A program made the position numbers and the translations under genes. The notes under the pieces are model-generated. The model was not told the origin of the DNA. It worked only from the letters and a program-made list of their open reading frames with translations, and did no database searches. This document shows positions 36,053-46,790 of a DNA stretch of 64,000 bases, piece by piece. Position 1 is the stretch's first letter. Every line of letters begins with the position of its first letter. The stretch is from Athripsodes cinereus (Eukaryota > Arthropoda > Insecta > Trichoptera > Leptoceridae). The stretch covers positions 13,325,572-13,389,571 of the forward strand of contig OX388325.1 in the NCBI GenBank assembly GCA_947579605.1, in the 5' to 3' direction.

Positions 36053-39000
36053 TCAAAATACCAGCATTGTGCCTGAAATATCTGTGTTCAGAAACTTTTT
36101 TACAATATTACAAGTGTTTATTATAATAGATTTTTGAATTTTAATGTACAAATTAACCGGTAAATCTAATTTTTGTAAATTATTTAATAAAGATTTCGGA
36201 GTTACCCCTGTAGCTGACATGACTAAAGGTATTATATAAACGGACCTAGAATGCCAAATATTTTTTATTTCTCCTGCTAGTTCTGTATATTTACGTATTT
36301 TTTCAGCGACGGTTGTTTGTATATTATGTGTATTTGGGACAGCGATGTCGATTAGGTACGTTATTTTATTACGTTTATCATGTAATACTAAATCGGGTCT
36401 ATTATGATGTATTTGTCTATCTGTTATTATGGTTTTATCATAATAGAGCCTATAATTTTGATTTTCTAAAACCGGTTCCGGGTTGTATTTAAAATAAGGT
36501 ATTACATTATTTGAGTTTAAAAGATTATGTTTAATAGCTAAATTTTGATGTATAATTTTTGCTACATGATTATGTCTATAAGTATACTCAGTTTGAGCGA
36601 GAGTGGAACAACCCGAAACTATGTGTTGAATTGTTTCCGGTTTGGCCAGACATTTTCTACACGAATCATCTATTATATTTTGATTTTTTATAATATATTT
36701 TTGATAATTTTTCGTATTTATTACCTGGTCTTGAATTGCTAGCATAAAACCCTCGGTTTCCCCATACAATTCCCCAATGGTCAACCACCTGTTTGTCAAC
36801 ATCACAACCGACGCATATTTGTCAACATAAGATTGGTTGAGATCATTGAGGTGTCTAGCATGAAGTTCCTTCCTACCCCAAGATTCTAACAAAATATTTA
36901 AATAGTTTAATCGCGGACCTACTGTTTCGTCATTTAAATTTAAAGGTGTATGATTTTTATCGGCCTGTATTATAATTTTATGTAATATAGAATTATTTTG
37001 TTTGTTCTTAAAAAATGTTTTAAGGGACTCTATTTGATTATTATGTAAAGAGGAAATGTTAACAATTCCTCTTCCTCCTATACTCCTAGGCAGAACCAAC
37101 CTTTCTTTCGCGGAATTAGGATGATGATATCTATTTTTTGTTAATTGTGTTCTAATAAGTCTTTCTAATTTATCTAGATCCGTTTTAGACCATTTTATGA
37201 TGCCAAATGAGTATGTTAATAATGGTATTGCCCACGCGTTTATTGCTTTTACTATGTTTTTGGCCGATAGATCACATTTAAATATTTTATTAAGTCTATC
37301 TTTAAAATCATTTGTTAATTGAGTTTTGATTAAAGAGTGATTTAAATTTTTAGATTGCGGGAAACCTAAATATTTGTATATTTCATTACTATTCATGTTA
37401 TTAATTTGATAATTAGAAACTATATCCTGACATTCTATAATTTTACCTTTTTCAATGTGTAATGTTTTACATTTATCTAGCCCAAAAGACATCCTTATGT
37501 CGTCTGAGAATTTTTTTGTTATACTCATTAGTTTTTCTAATTCGGTATCCGATTTAGCGTATATTTTTATATCGTCCATATACATTAAATGCGATATTTT
37601 TGTTGACGAACGAGTATTTCCGTTAATTTTGATTCCATATTTGGATTCATTTAATAAATTGGATAGAGGATTTATTGCCAAACAAAACCAAAGTGGACTT
37701 AAGGAATCTCCTTGATAGATACCTCTTTTAATAGGAATATCTTTTAGAGTTATAGATTTATTATTAAGATTTAAATTTAAATCGATATTCCACGAACCCA
37801 TTACTATTTTTAAGAAATTTATGATTGTTGGATTAATTTTATAAATTTTGAAAATTTCTATTAGCCACGAGTGAGGTACGCTATCAAATGCTTTTTGATA
37901 ATCGATATAACAAATATTTAAATTACGATTACGCGTTTGTATTTGTTTAAGTATTACGGAATCTATTATTAGTTGTTCCTTACATCCCATATGATTTTTA
38001 CGACACCCTTTTTGTTCTTCAGCCAAAATTTTATTTTGCGTCACGTGATTATATATTTTATTAGTTAAGCACGATGTTAATATTTTATAAATAGTCGGTA
38101 AACACGTTATAGGTCTGTATTGAGATGGATTTGTAGTATTTTGACTTTTAGGTAGCATATATGTTAGACCTTTTGTTAAAAATTTAGGAACATTTTGCGG
38201 GTGTTGTATGAGATTTGTTAAAGAATTAGCAATATAAGGTTGTAGGGATGTGAAACGTTTATACCAGAAATTATGTATTCCGTCGCAACCCGGGGATTTC
38301 CAGTTATGTGTATTTTTAATTACATTTTTAATTAAGTCAACGGAAATATTGGAGAATTCCATTTCGTCCACATCTGAATATCGATCAATTTCCTGATTTA
38401 TCCAATTTCCATTTTTATGCTCAATATTTTTACTCCATATGTTAGACCAAAATTGTTTTAATTCCGGTTCCGATGGTAAGCCATTATTATTTTTATTAAA
38501 ATCGATATAACTATTTAATTTTTCATAGAATTGTTTTTCATTTTTTACAAAAGAAGCGTTATCTTTTTTACGTTTAAGTTCTTTATTATACCGGCGTAAT
38601 CGGCTAGATTTCGCGGCAAGTTTTTGTTTTAATATATCTAGTATTTCATTACTTTGATAGTTTTGTATACCAGATATATTAAATCCATTATTTCGTGCTA
38701 TTTTTTCAAAATATTTTATTATATTCCTACCCCGATTCCCGTTTTTAAATTCTGTGACTCTAGCAATATCTGTACGAATATTTTATATGTTATTTTCCAA
38801 ACGAATTTGCCAGTGGGGTTTTGATTTAGCTGTATTATTTTGATTATTATTTATTATTATAAGCTTAGAGCCAATTTTTTAATGAATGGTTACCACACTA
38901 GCATATATAAGTAAATGTAAATTCAAAAATGATATATTATCGTACAGAAATTTGTTAAATATTTTATTATTAAACTCGCAAATTAAAGACGAAAGTTTTT

Positions 39001-40045
39001 TAGACGAATTTAATTTTCTAAATTTGGGCCTACACATCGGATCTGTATTAGCATAAAGATTGATGTTTTCGCGTACAGAATTGATCAATTCTGTAATATA
39101 ATTATCATCCGCGACGTTATCATCTACATTATGGATAACGTTATTTATTATTATATTATTATCATTTATTAAAGTAATCGATTCTACATTTATGTCGTCT
39201 TCTAGGCTAGTATTTAATTGTATTGTATTATTATTGTCATGATCATTATTATTTAATGGAATGTCAGGATTGTTATCGCGGTGTATGCTATCAGCCACAT
39301 CTTTTTTTATTTGATCGATTATTGTTTTAGGTAGTAAATTATTACGTATTATTGATCGTCTTTGATCGGAAAGTCTTTGTTCGCTTACGTCAACTGCCGG
39401 AAAATTTTGCCTAAATACCGTATGTAAGCGTTGCCTATAACCTAATAAATTTGTTTCCAAATCCGTTACGATAAAATATTGTTGAATTATGAATTTATTA
39501 ACTTCGGTTGTCCATTTTAATCTCTGCCTAGAAGTTCCTGCTTTTGTTTTTTCTGGTCTTAAGTTTGTATTTAAATTTCTATAATTTAGACCAGTTTCTA
39601 TTTCTAATTGTTTTTTTATATTATTTATTTCATCAAACGTTAATACATTATTATTTTTAATATTATTTATCTGATTAGTTATTATATTTTCATTAAATTC
39701 AAAATTTGGATAGGCCGACTTCATATAATTTACAATATATTCCAGGCACAATACCAAACTAGTAGACTCAAATTTTGAAAAACGATAGTATTCACGATAC
39801 AAATCCCTGTTCATCTCGAAAGTAAATGACTGGGGTGAATACAAATTTGTCTCAATGGTTGCAGACCGTAACAACATAGAGTCGTCATTGATCTGCAAAA
39901 CATTTTGACTATGTTGTTGTCTACTAGTGGTAATCGCGATAGAATCTCGTCTTTCTCGGGAAACACTTGATTCTATATTAACGGTCGCGCATGAATCTCG
40001 GGATTCCAATGGACGAATATCTTGATATCTTGAGTTTGACTCCAT
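36053..40045 (-). pseudogene. R4/Dong-like reverse transcriptase with restriction-like endonuclease, two stops
   Basis: One frame of about 1330 codons from ATG 40045 to TGA 36053, interrupted by TAA at 38879-38881 and at about 38783. The N-terminal part holds a conserved tryptophan-rich/Myb-like segment (RLKWTTEVNKFIIQQYF). The region between the stops and beyond reads HWQIRLENNI and IRTDIARVTEF. RT motifs follow: WKSPGCDGIHNFWYK, YIDYQKAFDSVPH, GIYQGDSLSPLWF and the catalytic YMDD (SHLMYMDDIKIYA). The C-terminus has a CCHC knuckle (CRKCLAKPETIQHIVSGC) and a restriction-like endonuclease motif (RPDLVLHDKRNKITYLIDIAVP, PD...D). Such proteins nick a target and prime reverse transcription there. 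The two stops inactivate this copy. Confidence 0.9.
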
Positions 40046-40692
40046 ATTATAAATTAAATTATTATTATATTATATAATAATATTTGACTTTTATTTTCTT
40101 CAGGTACTGAAGTGTGGTAAAGTGCTTTCTTGGTGGTTGAAGTCATATGATTTTAAATTTTCATCAAAACTTTTATAAAATGTCAATGAAGTAAACTTGT
40201 TAATGTGTCAAAATTTTTGAATTTGTAGCTTGGAACAATTTTGATAATTAAATTATTTAAGTACTTGTGGTGTCAATTTTATTTAAGTACTTATGAACTT
40301 GATATCATTATTTTTATTTAAAAATTTAATCTTCAATCTTGTCTTGGTTCTTGATTATAAGGATTATTAAAATTTAAATATTAAATGTCAAATAGAATGA
40401 TATTGATTGATAAATTTGTTTACATTGATAAGAATATTGTAATAATTAAATGATATATTGATTACAAATGATGAATTGAAACTTTTAGGCACTTTTATGA
40501 ATAATATTATATTATAATTTGAATCATATACTCAGAATTATATTGATTTACTTACATATATATATAGATGTAATGATGTTTATTTTGACACTTCAGTACC
40601 ACTTTATAACTGTTTATATAATTATGTTTTCTTGATATTTATTATCTTGATGTGAATTATTTTTAGTCTTTTATTATAATATGGAGTTTTAA
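40046..40692. other. AT-rich 5' region upstream of the R4/Dong-like frame
   Basis: No gene seen. Likely the 5' UTR of the R4/Dong-like element up to the tail of the CR1-group insertion. Confidence 0.4.
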
Positions 40693-40973
40693 TGTATTTA
40701 TTTATTTATTTATTTCATTACAATATAATACAAATACACAAATTTTTTACACAGTATAGTGGATTACCCAACTAGGTGAGACCTGTTCTAGGGCAATCCA
40801 GTTTATCAATACATTCTTAAAAGCAATACAATTCACAATAATATTTTTTGAAAAAAAAAGAAGAGAAAAAAGAAGAGAAGAGAGAAAAAAGAAAACTTGT
40901 GATGAGAAAAAAAAGAAAACTTGTGATCAGAAGAAAACTTGTGATCAATACTACTAACATACACAGATACACA

Positions 40974-40975
<2 letters not shown>

Positions 40976-41053
<78 letters not shown>

Positions 41054-41062
41054 ACCCTCACA
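40976..41062. repeat. (CA)n microsatellite
   Basis: Two runs of CA dinucleotides separated by CCCTCACATA, followed by more CA/TA-rich sequence. It lies in the 3' UTR of the CR1-group element. An adjacent purine-rich GAAAAAAGAAGAG stretch is at 40848-40935. Confidence 0.95.
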
Positions 41063-41152
41063 CAGAAATAGACACTCACATACACATAAGGACACAGCTA
41101 CCCACACGCACATCGACCAAAACAACCAACAATGAACAGCACAACTACACAA

Positions 41153-44100
41153 CTACACAACTCGGTCCAGAATCTCCTGTAAGTCATCCACAGACACATT
41201 GAGAATCCACTCAGAAATTCTTCTCCGAAGAATGTCAGTGTTAGTGACCTTTCGTATGTCTTCGGGCAGACAGTTAAATGTTCTTGGAGCAACACGCGCA
41301 AATTGTCGCTGGCCAAAAACTGTGTTCCTAAAGGGAACTTCCAAATTATTCGATAACATTCTCCGGGTCACCCTTCCTTGTTGCGATCTCCTGAGATCAG
41401 GATAGAATTTGGCGATATATAATAATGCTTTTTTGATAAATAAATGTCTAATTGTCAAGAATTTAAGTTCTCTAAATAGTTGGGTAGAAGGATAAAGTCT
41501 AGGATACTTAAACATTGCCTTAATTATACTTTTTTGGGTGACTTGGAGGATTTTTAAATTACTGTCGTAACATGCACCCCATCCAATAACACCATAAGCG
41601 AGTAAGGACTGAACAAGTGCAAAATAGACCATTCTCAGAGTCGGTCTGTCAAGGAAACCTCGAACACATCTAGTTATGTACGAAATCTTTCTGAGTTTAT
41701 CATTTAGAACGGAAATGTGACTCTTCCAAGAGAGATTTTCATCAATCACAACTCCTAGATACTTTATAGAGTTCACTCTTTTTAAGTATGGACAGTTACA
41801 AATCTCAACATCACCGCAAGAGTGAATTCTTAACGCACCATTGTAATCAGACTTTGCACGATTTGTAATACTAAAACATAGGTAACGAGTCTTATCCACA
41901 TTCAACGACAACAATGATCTATCCAGCCAATCCTTGATAACATTTAGACCCCTTTGGCATTTCTCAAAAACACTTTGAGAGTTTTCACCTTCGAATAATA
42001 TAACGGTGTCATCAGCGAAACATATGATTTTACCATCAACAGGTAATGAAAGCAATTCATTTACGTACAGAGAAAATAAAACTGGACCGAGAACGCTTCC
42101 TTGTGGGACCCCGAATGTTATGTTTCTAGGTGATGATCTACTTTGATCTATCAATACCGACTGAGTACGATCATTCATGTAATTAAGGAAAAATTTCAGT
42201 TCCTGGCCAGTTACTCCGATCTTGCGCAATCTACCTTGTAAAATTTTATGAGAAACAGTATCAAAAGCTTTCGCTAGATCGAGGAAGACCGCTATACATT
42301 TGCGTCCCTTGTCCAGTTCATTTGAAACATGTTCAGATACCGCTGCAATAGCATCATCGGTACCTTTTCTCAGTCTAAAACCAAACTGATTGTTTGAAAT
42401 AATTTTCTTGTTGTCAAGGTAACACACCAATCTCAATTTAATAAGTCTCTCAAAAAGCTTCGACAAGTGAGGCAATAAAGATATCGGTCTATAGTTACCA
42501 ACATGAGAGGTATCGCCACCCTTATGTAAGGGTATAACTGTTGCTCTCTTCAAACAATCAGGGAATATACCTTCCTTAATGCTTAGATTAAAAATGTATT
42601 GAAGTGGCTTCACTATGTATGGTTTTGAAATTTTGATAACATCTGTAGAGAGTCCATCATCTGATCTAGATCGAGTGATCTTCAATTCATCAATTGACTT
42701 AACTATTTCCGCTTCGGATAAGGGACTTAGTTTAAACCCATTCAGTGTCTGACGACAGTTCGTCTCCGCCATCAACAAGTCTAGTTCAGTAGTGTTCAAT
42801 TCAGAAAGAATCTTGTTTGCCAATACAGGACCAACATTCGTGAAATGATCAGCAAATCCATTCAAAATTTCAGGCAATTCCCTGTCAGCAGAGTATACAC
42901 ACCCATCAATGTTGATTTTATCGATATGATGCCTATTATCTTGTTTATTAGAAGCTTGAAAAATTGTTTTCCATACCTCTTTAGGATTTTGCTTTACCCT
43001 ACTAATTTTATCTCTGTAAAATTTATTCTTTGTTACACTTATTAACTTATGACACATGTTGCGATATTTCTTGTATCGAGTCTGTAACTCAACGTCGTAT
43101 GGATGGTTATTCCTCAATTTATTTAGATTATCTCTCACACGAATAGACCTAACGAGGCCAGGAGTTATCCAGGGTTTGAGTCTCCTTTTACTGTGAGGAA
43201 TAGTTCTTATGTAAGATATTGTGTTTAAATTGATATGTTTAACCATAGTAGAAATAAAGTTTTCTGTTACAAAGTTTGGATTTACACTCTCATAAACACT
43301 ATTCCAATCCTCAGACTCTAGAGAAGCTTTAAGTCCCGCTTCACTTAATCTGTTCACCGTATAAACCCCACTACTTCGTTTAATTTTATCAAAATCAAAA
43401 CTTAGAGACAGAAACAATGTAAAATGATCCGTTATAGAATTTTCCAAAATTGTTATTTTCTTTTCATACTTGGTTCTGCAGTTAATATGATCAATGCATG
43501 TTGAAGTTAAGGGAGTTACTCTCGTAGGTACATTTACAAGATTTAAAAGACCGTAAGATAATATTAAATTAATATATTCATTTGAAAATGTATCATCCAA
43601 ATCGAGTGTGTTAATATTGAAGTCACCCAATACAACGAGATCCTTCGCATCCGAAAACTGTGCCAATGTATCCCCGAGAGAAGATATAAAATTAAAATCA
43701 TTAATATTAGCAGGCGAACGATAAATCGCTAAAATCGTGATGCTTGGCACTACGTCCACTTTAATACAATTAGCATTACACAATCTAAGTTCACACGCAT
43801 TATAACGTATTCCCATCTTAACATAAACTGCCACTCCATCGTTCTGTTTATAATTGTACTGTGAATAATGTGATGAATAATTAGGTATCTCGATTACAGA
43901 CATGATAGACTTCAGCCAACACTCCGTTAAAACAATAATATCAATGTCAACCTCCAATGCATGAAGTAATACAAGTAAACCATCCATATTAGCCGAAATG
44001 CTTCTAATATTCAAGCAAAGTACAGTAAGTCCGTTCACGCATTTAATTCTTTCCCGGCAAAATTCCAAGTTGGATGTCGATGCAATGTCACAATTATTTA

Positions 44101-44224
44101 CATCTGAAGCAAATAACTGGTCCAGTAAGTATTCACTATTTAACATATCACAATCATCGCTCTGATTAGTAGCAGTTTCGCCAGTAAAAAATACAATATA
44201 TAGAACAGTTATTATGTGCAACAT
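41153..44224 (-). CDS. CR1-group ORF2: endonuclease-reverse transcriptase (1023 aa, intact)
   Basis: Starts at ATG 44224, 59 nt inside the preceding ORF and in another frame. Residues 1-20 are hydrophobic. An APE-type endonuclease spans about 66-275: LNIRS (N72), TECWL (E101), GDFN (200-203), CIDHI and TDH (265-267). Reverse transcriptase spans about 520-800: NYRPISLLP, DLAKAFDTV (649-657), GVPQGSVLGP (705-714), the catalytic FADD (736-739) and KYLGVVI. A C-terminal domain follows. This is the enzyme that nicks genomic DNA and primes reverse transcription. Length and motif set are those of a complete CR1/L2/Daphne-like ORF2; the exact clade is unresolved. No stop or frameshift is present, so the copy could be active. 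Confidence 0.92.
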   Translation of the reverse strand: MLHIITVLYIVFFTGETATNQSDDCDMLNSEYLLDQLFASDVNNCDIASTSNLEFCRERIKCVNGLTVLCLNIRSISANMDGLLVLLHALEVDIDIIVLTECWLKSIMSVIEIPNYSSHYSQYNYKQNDGVAVYVKMGIRYNACELRLCNANCIKVDVVPSITILAIYRSPANINDFNFISSLGDTLAQFSDAKDLVVLGDFNINTLDLDDTFSNEYINLILSYGLLNLVNVPTRVTPLTSTCIDHINCRTKYEKKITILENSITDHFTLFLSLSFDFDKIKRSSGVYTVNRLSEAGLKASLESEDWNSVYESVNPNFVTENFISTMVKHINLNTISYIRTIPHSKRRLKPWITPGLVRSIRVRDNLNKLRNNHPYDVELQTRYKKYRNMCHKLISVTKNKFYRDKISRVKQNPKEVWKTIFQASNKQDNRHHIDKINIDGCVYSADRELPEILNGFADHFTNVGPVLANKILSELNTTELDLLMAETNCRQTLNGFKLSPLSEAEIVKSIDELKITRSRSDDGLSTDVIKISKPYIVKPLQYIFNLSIKEGIFPDCLKRATVIPLHKGGDTSHVGNYRPISLLPHLSKLFERLIKLRLVCYLDNKKIISNNQFGFRLRKGTDDAIAAVSEHVSNELDKGRKCIAVFLDLAKAFDTVSHKILQGRLRKIGVTGQELKFFLNYMNDRTQSVLIDQSRSSPRNITFGVPQGSVLGPVLFSLYVNELLSLPVDGKIICFADDTVILFEGENSQSVFEKCQRGLNVIKDWLDRSLLSLNVDKTRYLCFSITNRAKSDYNGALRIHSCGDVEICNCPYLKRVNSIKYLGVVIDENLSWKSHISVLNDKLRKISYITRCVRGFLDRPTLRMVYFALVQSLLAYGVIGWGACYDSNLKILQVTQKSIIKAMFKYPRLYPSTQLFRELKFLTIRHLFIKKALLYIAKFYPDLRRSQQGRVTRRMLSNNLEVPFRNTVFGQRQFARVAPRTFNCLPEDIRKVTNTDILRRRISEWILNVSVDDLQEILDRVV

Positions 44225-45782
44225 TATTCAACGCATATAACATCGGCTCACAGCGATTTAAAATATCATAATATAAGTATGTATATAAAATAACACTATA
44301 TACGCCTGGTCGTTGTCTCCCATAAAATAGTGTAAATACGCATCGGCCTATATCACAACTGAACGTTTTAATTATTACTGTGACATTCAATACACAATGC
44401 GAATTCAATAATATACGGCAAGTTAAAATATTACAATACAAGGGTGTATATACAATACAGCATACATTCATGCAGTAGTAGTAAAGTAGTTGCCTTCGAC
44501 TAATATCACAACCAAATGTCACAACAAGACAGAGCCCCCTCCCAACGTAAATCGAAATTAAAAATACAAGTACAAGGCAATAATAAAGACAAACATACAA
44601 TGTATATGTTGGTAAACTTACCCCTATATTCCCTCTCCATGTCACCGTCCAGAAATACATCATATCATAGTGTGAAATATCATCGTAAGATAATATCACA
44701 CTACACTTCCCGACAAAGACAGCACCACACAAAAACATATAGATTACATATTGGAGTATAACACATTCTATAATAATACGTATTAGTAGTTTTACAGCAA
44801 AAATTTCAACCACATCAACTTGAAATCGAAATACAATAATTGAAATAAACAAAACAAAGTTCCCCAATACCGCACAGCGATTCCAATATAAAGCATTTTT
44901 GTGTATGATACAAACAAATGAATTTGTACTCAATTTACAGTTATGATCTACACTTTTTACCACAAACGTAATTTTGTATCTATCAATCACAACACGCTTA
45001 GAGACTCTATAAACCATTACAGAGCAGAGATTTTGTATGGTGAATATGGTGATTGACAATGATCGAAATAGCATTTCACTTATCACATGCTTGTTAACCT
45101 CCATAAGTATTACTTTCAAGATAACAAACAAAACACACAAGTTGGGCAATTCATAATATCTACACTCGTTTAACGAATAATATAGCACATCTATTAAAAT
45201 CAAATATACATTTCTTCTCACTAAAACCCACGAAAGACAACACGAAACACAGAACACACAGAATGTTAGATTGATCACCCCTACACTAGTAAAATCAACC
45301 TTTATAACATCAAAACAATCTAATTCAAAACACACACTACATCGCGAGACAATATAGTACTTATACATGCCTAGTACATAAAGCATTATGCACGCAGTAG
45401 CAATAATTATTATTGTTGCAGTTCCATCAGTCATAAGTACCTTTTCTCTCCCGATTAAAATGTATGAAAACCTTAAAAGTATAATATATAAAACTAAGAA
45501 ATTAATTGCAGTACAAGAATTCAAAGCAAGAAAATATTTCACATCATTGAGATCCATCAGCAAATTAAAAATATTAATATCTACTTCGATTTTGTATCGG
45601 TTATCCAGTACAATCAAAGTGTGAGTAAACTCACTTGTAAAAGTGTGTAAGTCTGTTTTAACATGACTACAACAAATTTGATAGCAACAATAAGTGCATG
45701 TAAAAAGTAAAAAAAAATCAAAAAATAACAACATTTCACAAGAAAAAAAGAATAATTTCAAACAAAATAAAAACAATAACAC
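44166..45782 (-). CDS. Third ORF of the CR1-group element: predicted multi-pass membrane protein
   Basis: 538 codons with no stop, lying between ORF1 and ORF2 on the same strand. It directly follows the ORF1 TGA in the same frame; its first ATG is at 45734, giving 522 aa. The product is unlike anything I recognise. About 40 cysteines (7-8%) and many Phe, Tyr, Leu, Ile and Val residues are spread along it, with hydrophobic segments near residues 1-30, 88-110, 121-145, 167-188, 213-228, 240-258, 303-320, 325-363 and 392-424, often bordered by basic residues. It ends in TAA at 44166-44168, after ORF2 has begun. T-rich DNA explains the hydrophobic bias but not the absence of stops. It lacks the C-terminal TYhhhhhQF motif of insect gustatory receptors. 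Function is unknown; membrane location is inferred from hydropathy by eye. Confidence 0.7.
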   Translation of the reverse strand: MLLFLFCLKLFFFSCEMLLFFDFFLLFTCTYCCYQICCSHVKTDLHTFTSEFTHTLIVLDNRYKIEVDINIFNLLMDLNDVKYFLALNSCTAINFLVLYIILLRFSYILIGREKVLMTDGTATIIIIATACIMLYVLGMYKYYIVSRCSVCFELDCFDVIKVDFTSVGVINLTFCVFCVSCCLSWVLVRRNVYLILIDVLYYSLNECRYYELPNLCVLFVILKVILMEVNKHVISEMLFRSLSITIFTIQNLCSVMVYRVSKRVVIDRYKITFVVKSVDHNCKLSTNSFVCIIHKNALYWNRCAVLGNFVLFISIIVFRFQVDVVEIFAVKLLIRIIIECVILQYVIYMFLCGAVFVGKCSVILSYDDISHYDMMYFWTVTWRGNIGVSLPTYTLYVCLYYCLVLVFLISIYVGRGLCLVVTFGCDISRRQLLYYYCMNVCCIVYTPLYCNILTCRILLNSHCVLNVTVIIKTFSCDIGRCVFTLFYGRQRPGVYSVILYTYLYYDILNRCEPMLYALNNVAHNNCSIYCIFYWRNCY

Positions 45783-46790
45783 TCATAATGACTTCAACAC
45801 CGCCAGTTGCTTTATATAAAGTATTCTGTCCCCATCATTCTTCCTCATAAACACTTTTCCTTCCTTGATCCATGTATATTTAAATTGCCTTTCTTTAGCA
45901 ATTTTTCTGGCTTCCATAAATATATGGCGGATTCTTGGTGTAACGGCTTCCTGAACGTATATAGGAACCTTCTTCTCCATTCCCAAAACATTTGTATTCA
46001 ATTTGTTTGGTACAATCCTTGCCGCGTTGAAGCTTCTAATCTGCTTTAAGTAAGTACCTCTCAGCTCTGCCGAAGAAAATGTGACACATATGATGCCCTG
46101 ACGTGACAGTTCAATAGATGGGGAGTCAATATCATTTTGAATATCCCTTTTCAAGAAGGAAAACCTTTTTACATTTACAATATCTTCATCTTTAATCTTC
46201 ATTCCAGTGACTTCGCCTATTTTCGAGACAAGAGAGCGAAGATTCTCCCCACTTTGGAAAGGAATCCCTTTTATCTCGAGTTTCAAAACATTTTGTCGTT
46301 GCCTGTCTAGATCAATTATTTCTTCTAGAGTTTGCACCCTCTTTTCCAAATTTACATTTTCATTCCTCATTTCCTCAATTTTTGACTTCAGTATTTCATG
46401 TTCAGAAATTTTTGAATTCAACTTGTCATATTTCTCTGACAAAAAGCTAACTGACTTTTTTAATTCTTCATTTTCCCTTAGCAAGGTTTGGAACATTGTT
46501 GATTGCTCCTCCAACTTCCCACTGAATTCTCTCCTCATAGCTTCGATTTGTTTATAAATTTCGTAATTGGTGGGTTCTTCAATACTTGGAGAGAGTACAT
46601 CTTCGGCTGTCTTGGTGGGCTTCGCAGTGGCTTTGCAATGGGAACATTTCCACGTTTGCTTCTTAGATCCCATCTTTCTGAAAGTTGACTCTCCTATTCC
46701 CTGACACCAGTAGTGGAATGGTTCTTTACAAGCAGCGCACGTAACCAAGTCATCGCTTATAACACTGTCTTTGCACGAGTAGCACTTCAT
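45783..46790 (-). CDS. CR1-group ORF1: PHD finger, coiled coil and FP25K-like domain (335 aa)
   Basis: The first ATG of the domain-bearing frame is at 46790 (MKCYSCKD). An upstream in-frame extension to 46868 has no ATG. Residues 3-50 form a C4HC3 PHD-type zinc finger (CYSC, CAAC, HYWC, CSHC). Residues ~80-170 are a charged coiled coil (RREFSGKLEEQ, EIDLDRQRQNV). The remainder is an RRM-like/Baculo_FP-type region (LKLEIKGIPFQ, IYVQEAVTPRIRHIF, FKYTWIKEGKVFMRKNDGD), common in insect retrotransposon ORF1 proteins. It probably binds element RNA and chaperones retrotransposition. It ends with TGA at 45785-45783, and the next codon in the same frame opens the 538-codon ORF. Intact. Confidence 0.88.
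   Translation of the reverse strand: MKCYSCKDSVISDDLVTCAACKEPFHYWCQGIGESTFRKMGSKKQTWKCSHCKATAKPTKTAEDVLSPSIEEPTNYEIYKQIEAMRREFSGKLEEQSTMFQTLLRENEELKKSVSFLSEKYDKLNSKISEHEILKSKIEEMRNENVNLEKRVQTLEEIIDLDRQRQNVLKLEIKGIPFQSGENLRSLVSKIGEVTGMKIKDEDIVNVKRFSFLKRDIQNDIDSPSIELSRQGIICVTFSSAELRGTYLKQIRSFNAARIVPNKLNTNVLGMEKKVPIYVQEAVTPRIRHIFMEARKIAKERQFKYTWIKEGKVFMRKNDGDRILYIKQLAVLKSL

Noticed and set aside
40817..41152. Cys/Val-rich and His/Thr-rich frames
   Set aside because: Translation of the CA microsatellite in the retrotransposon 3' UTR.
44166..45782. Insect chemoreceptor identity for the membrane-like ORF
   Set aside because: The size and segment number are suggestive, but the conserved C-terminal motif is missing and the ORF is embedded in a retrotransposon with contiguous ORFs.
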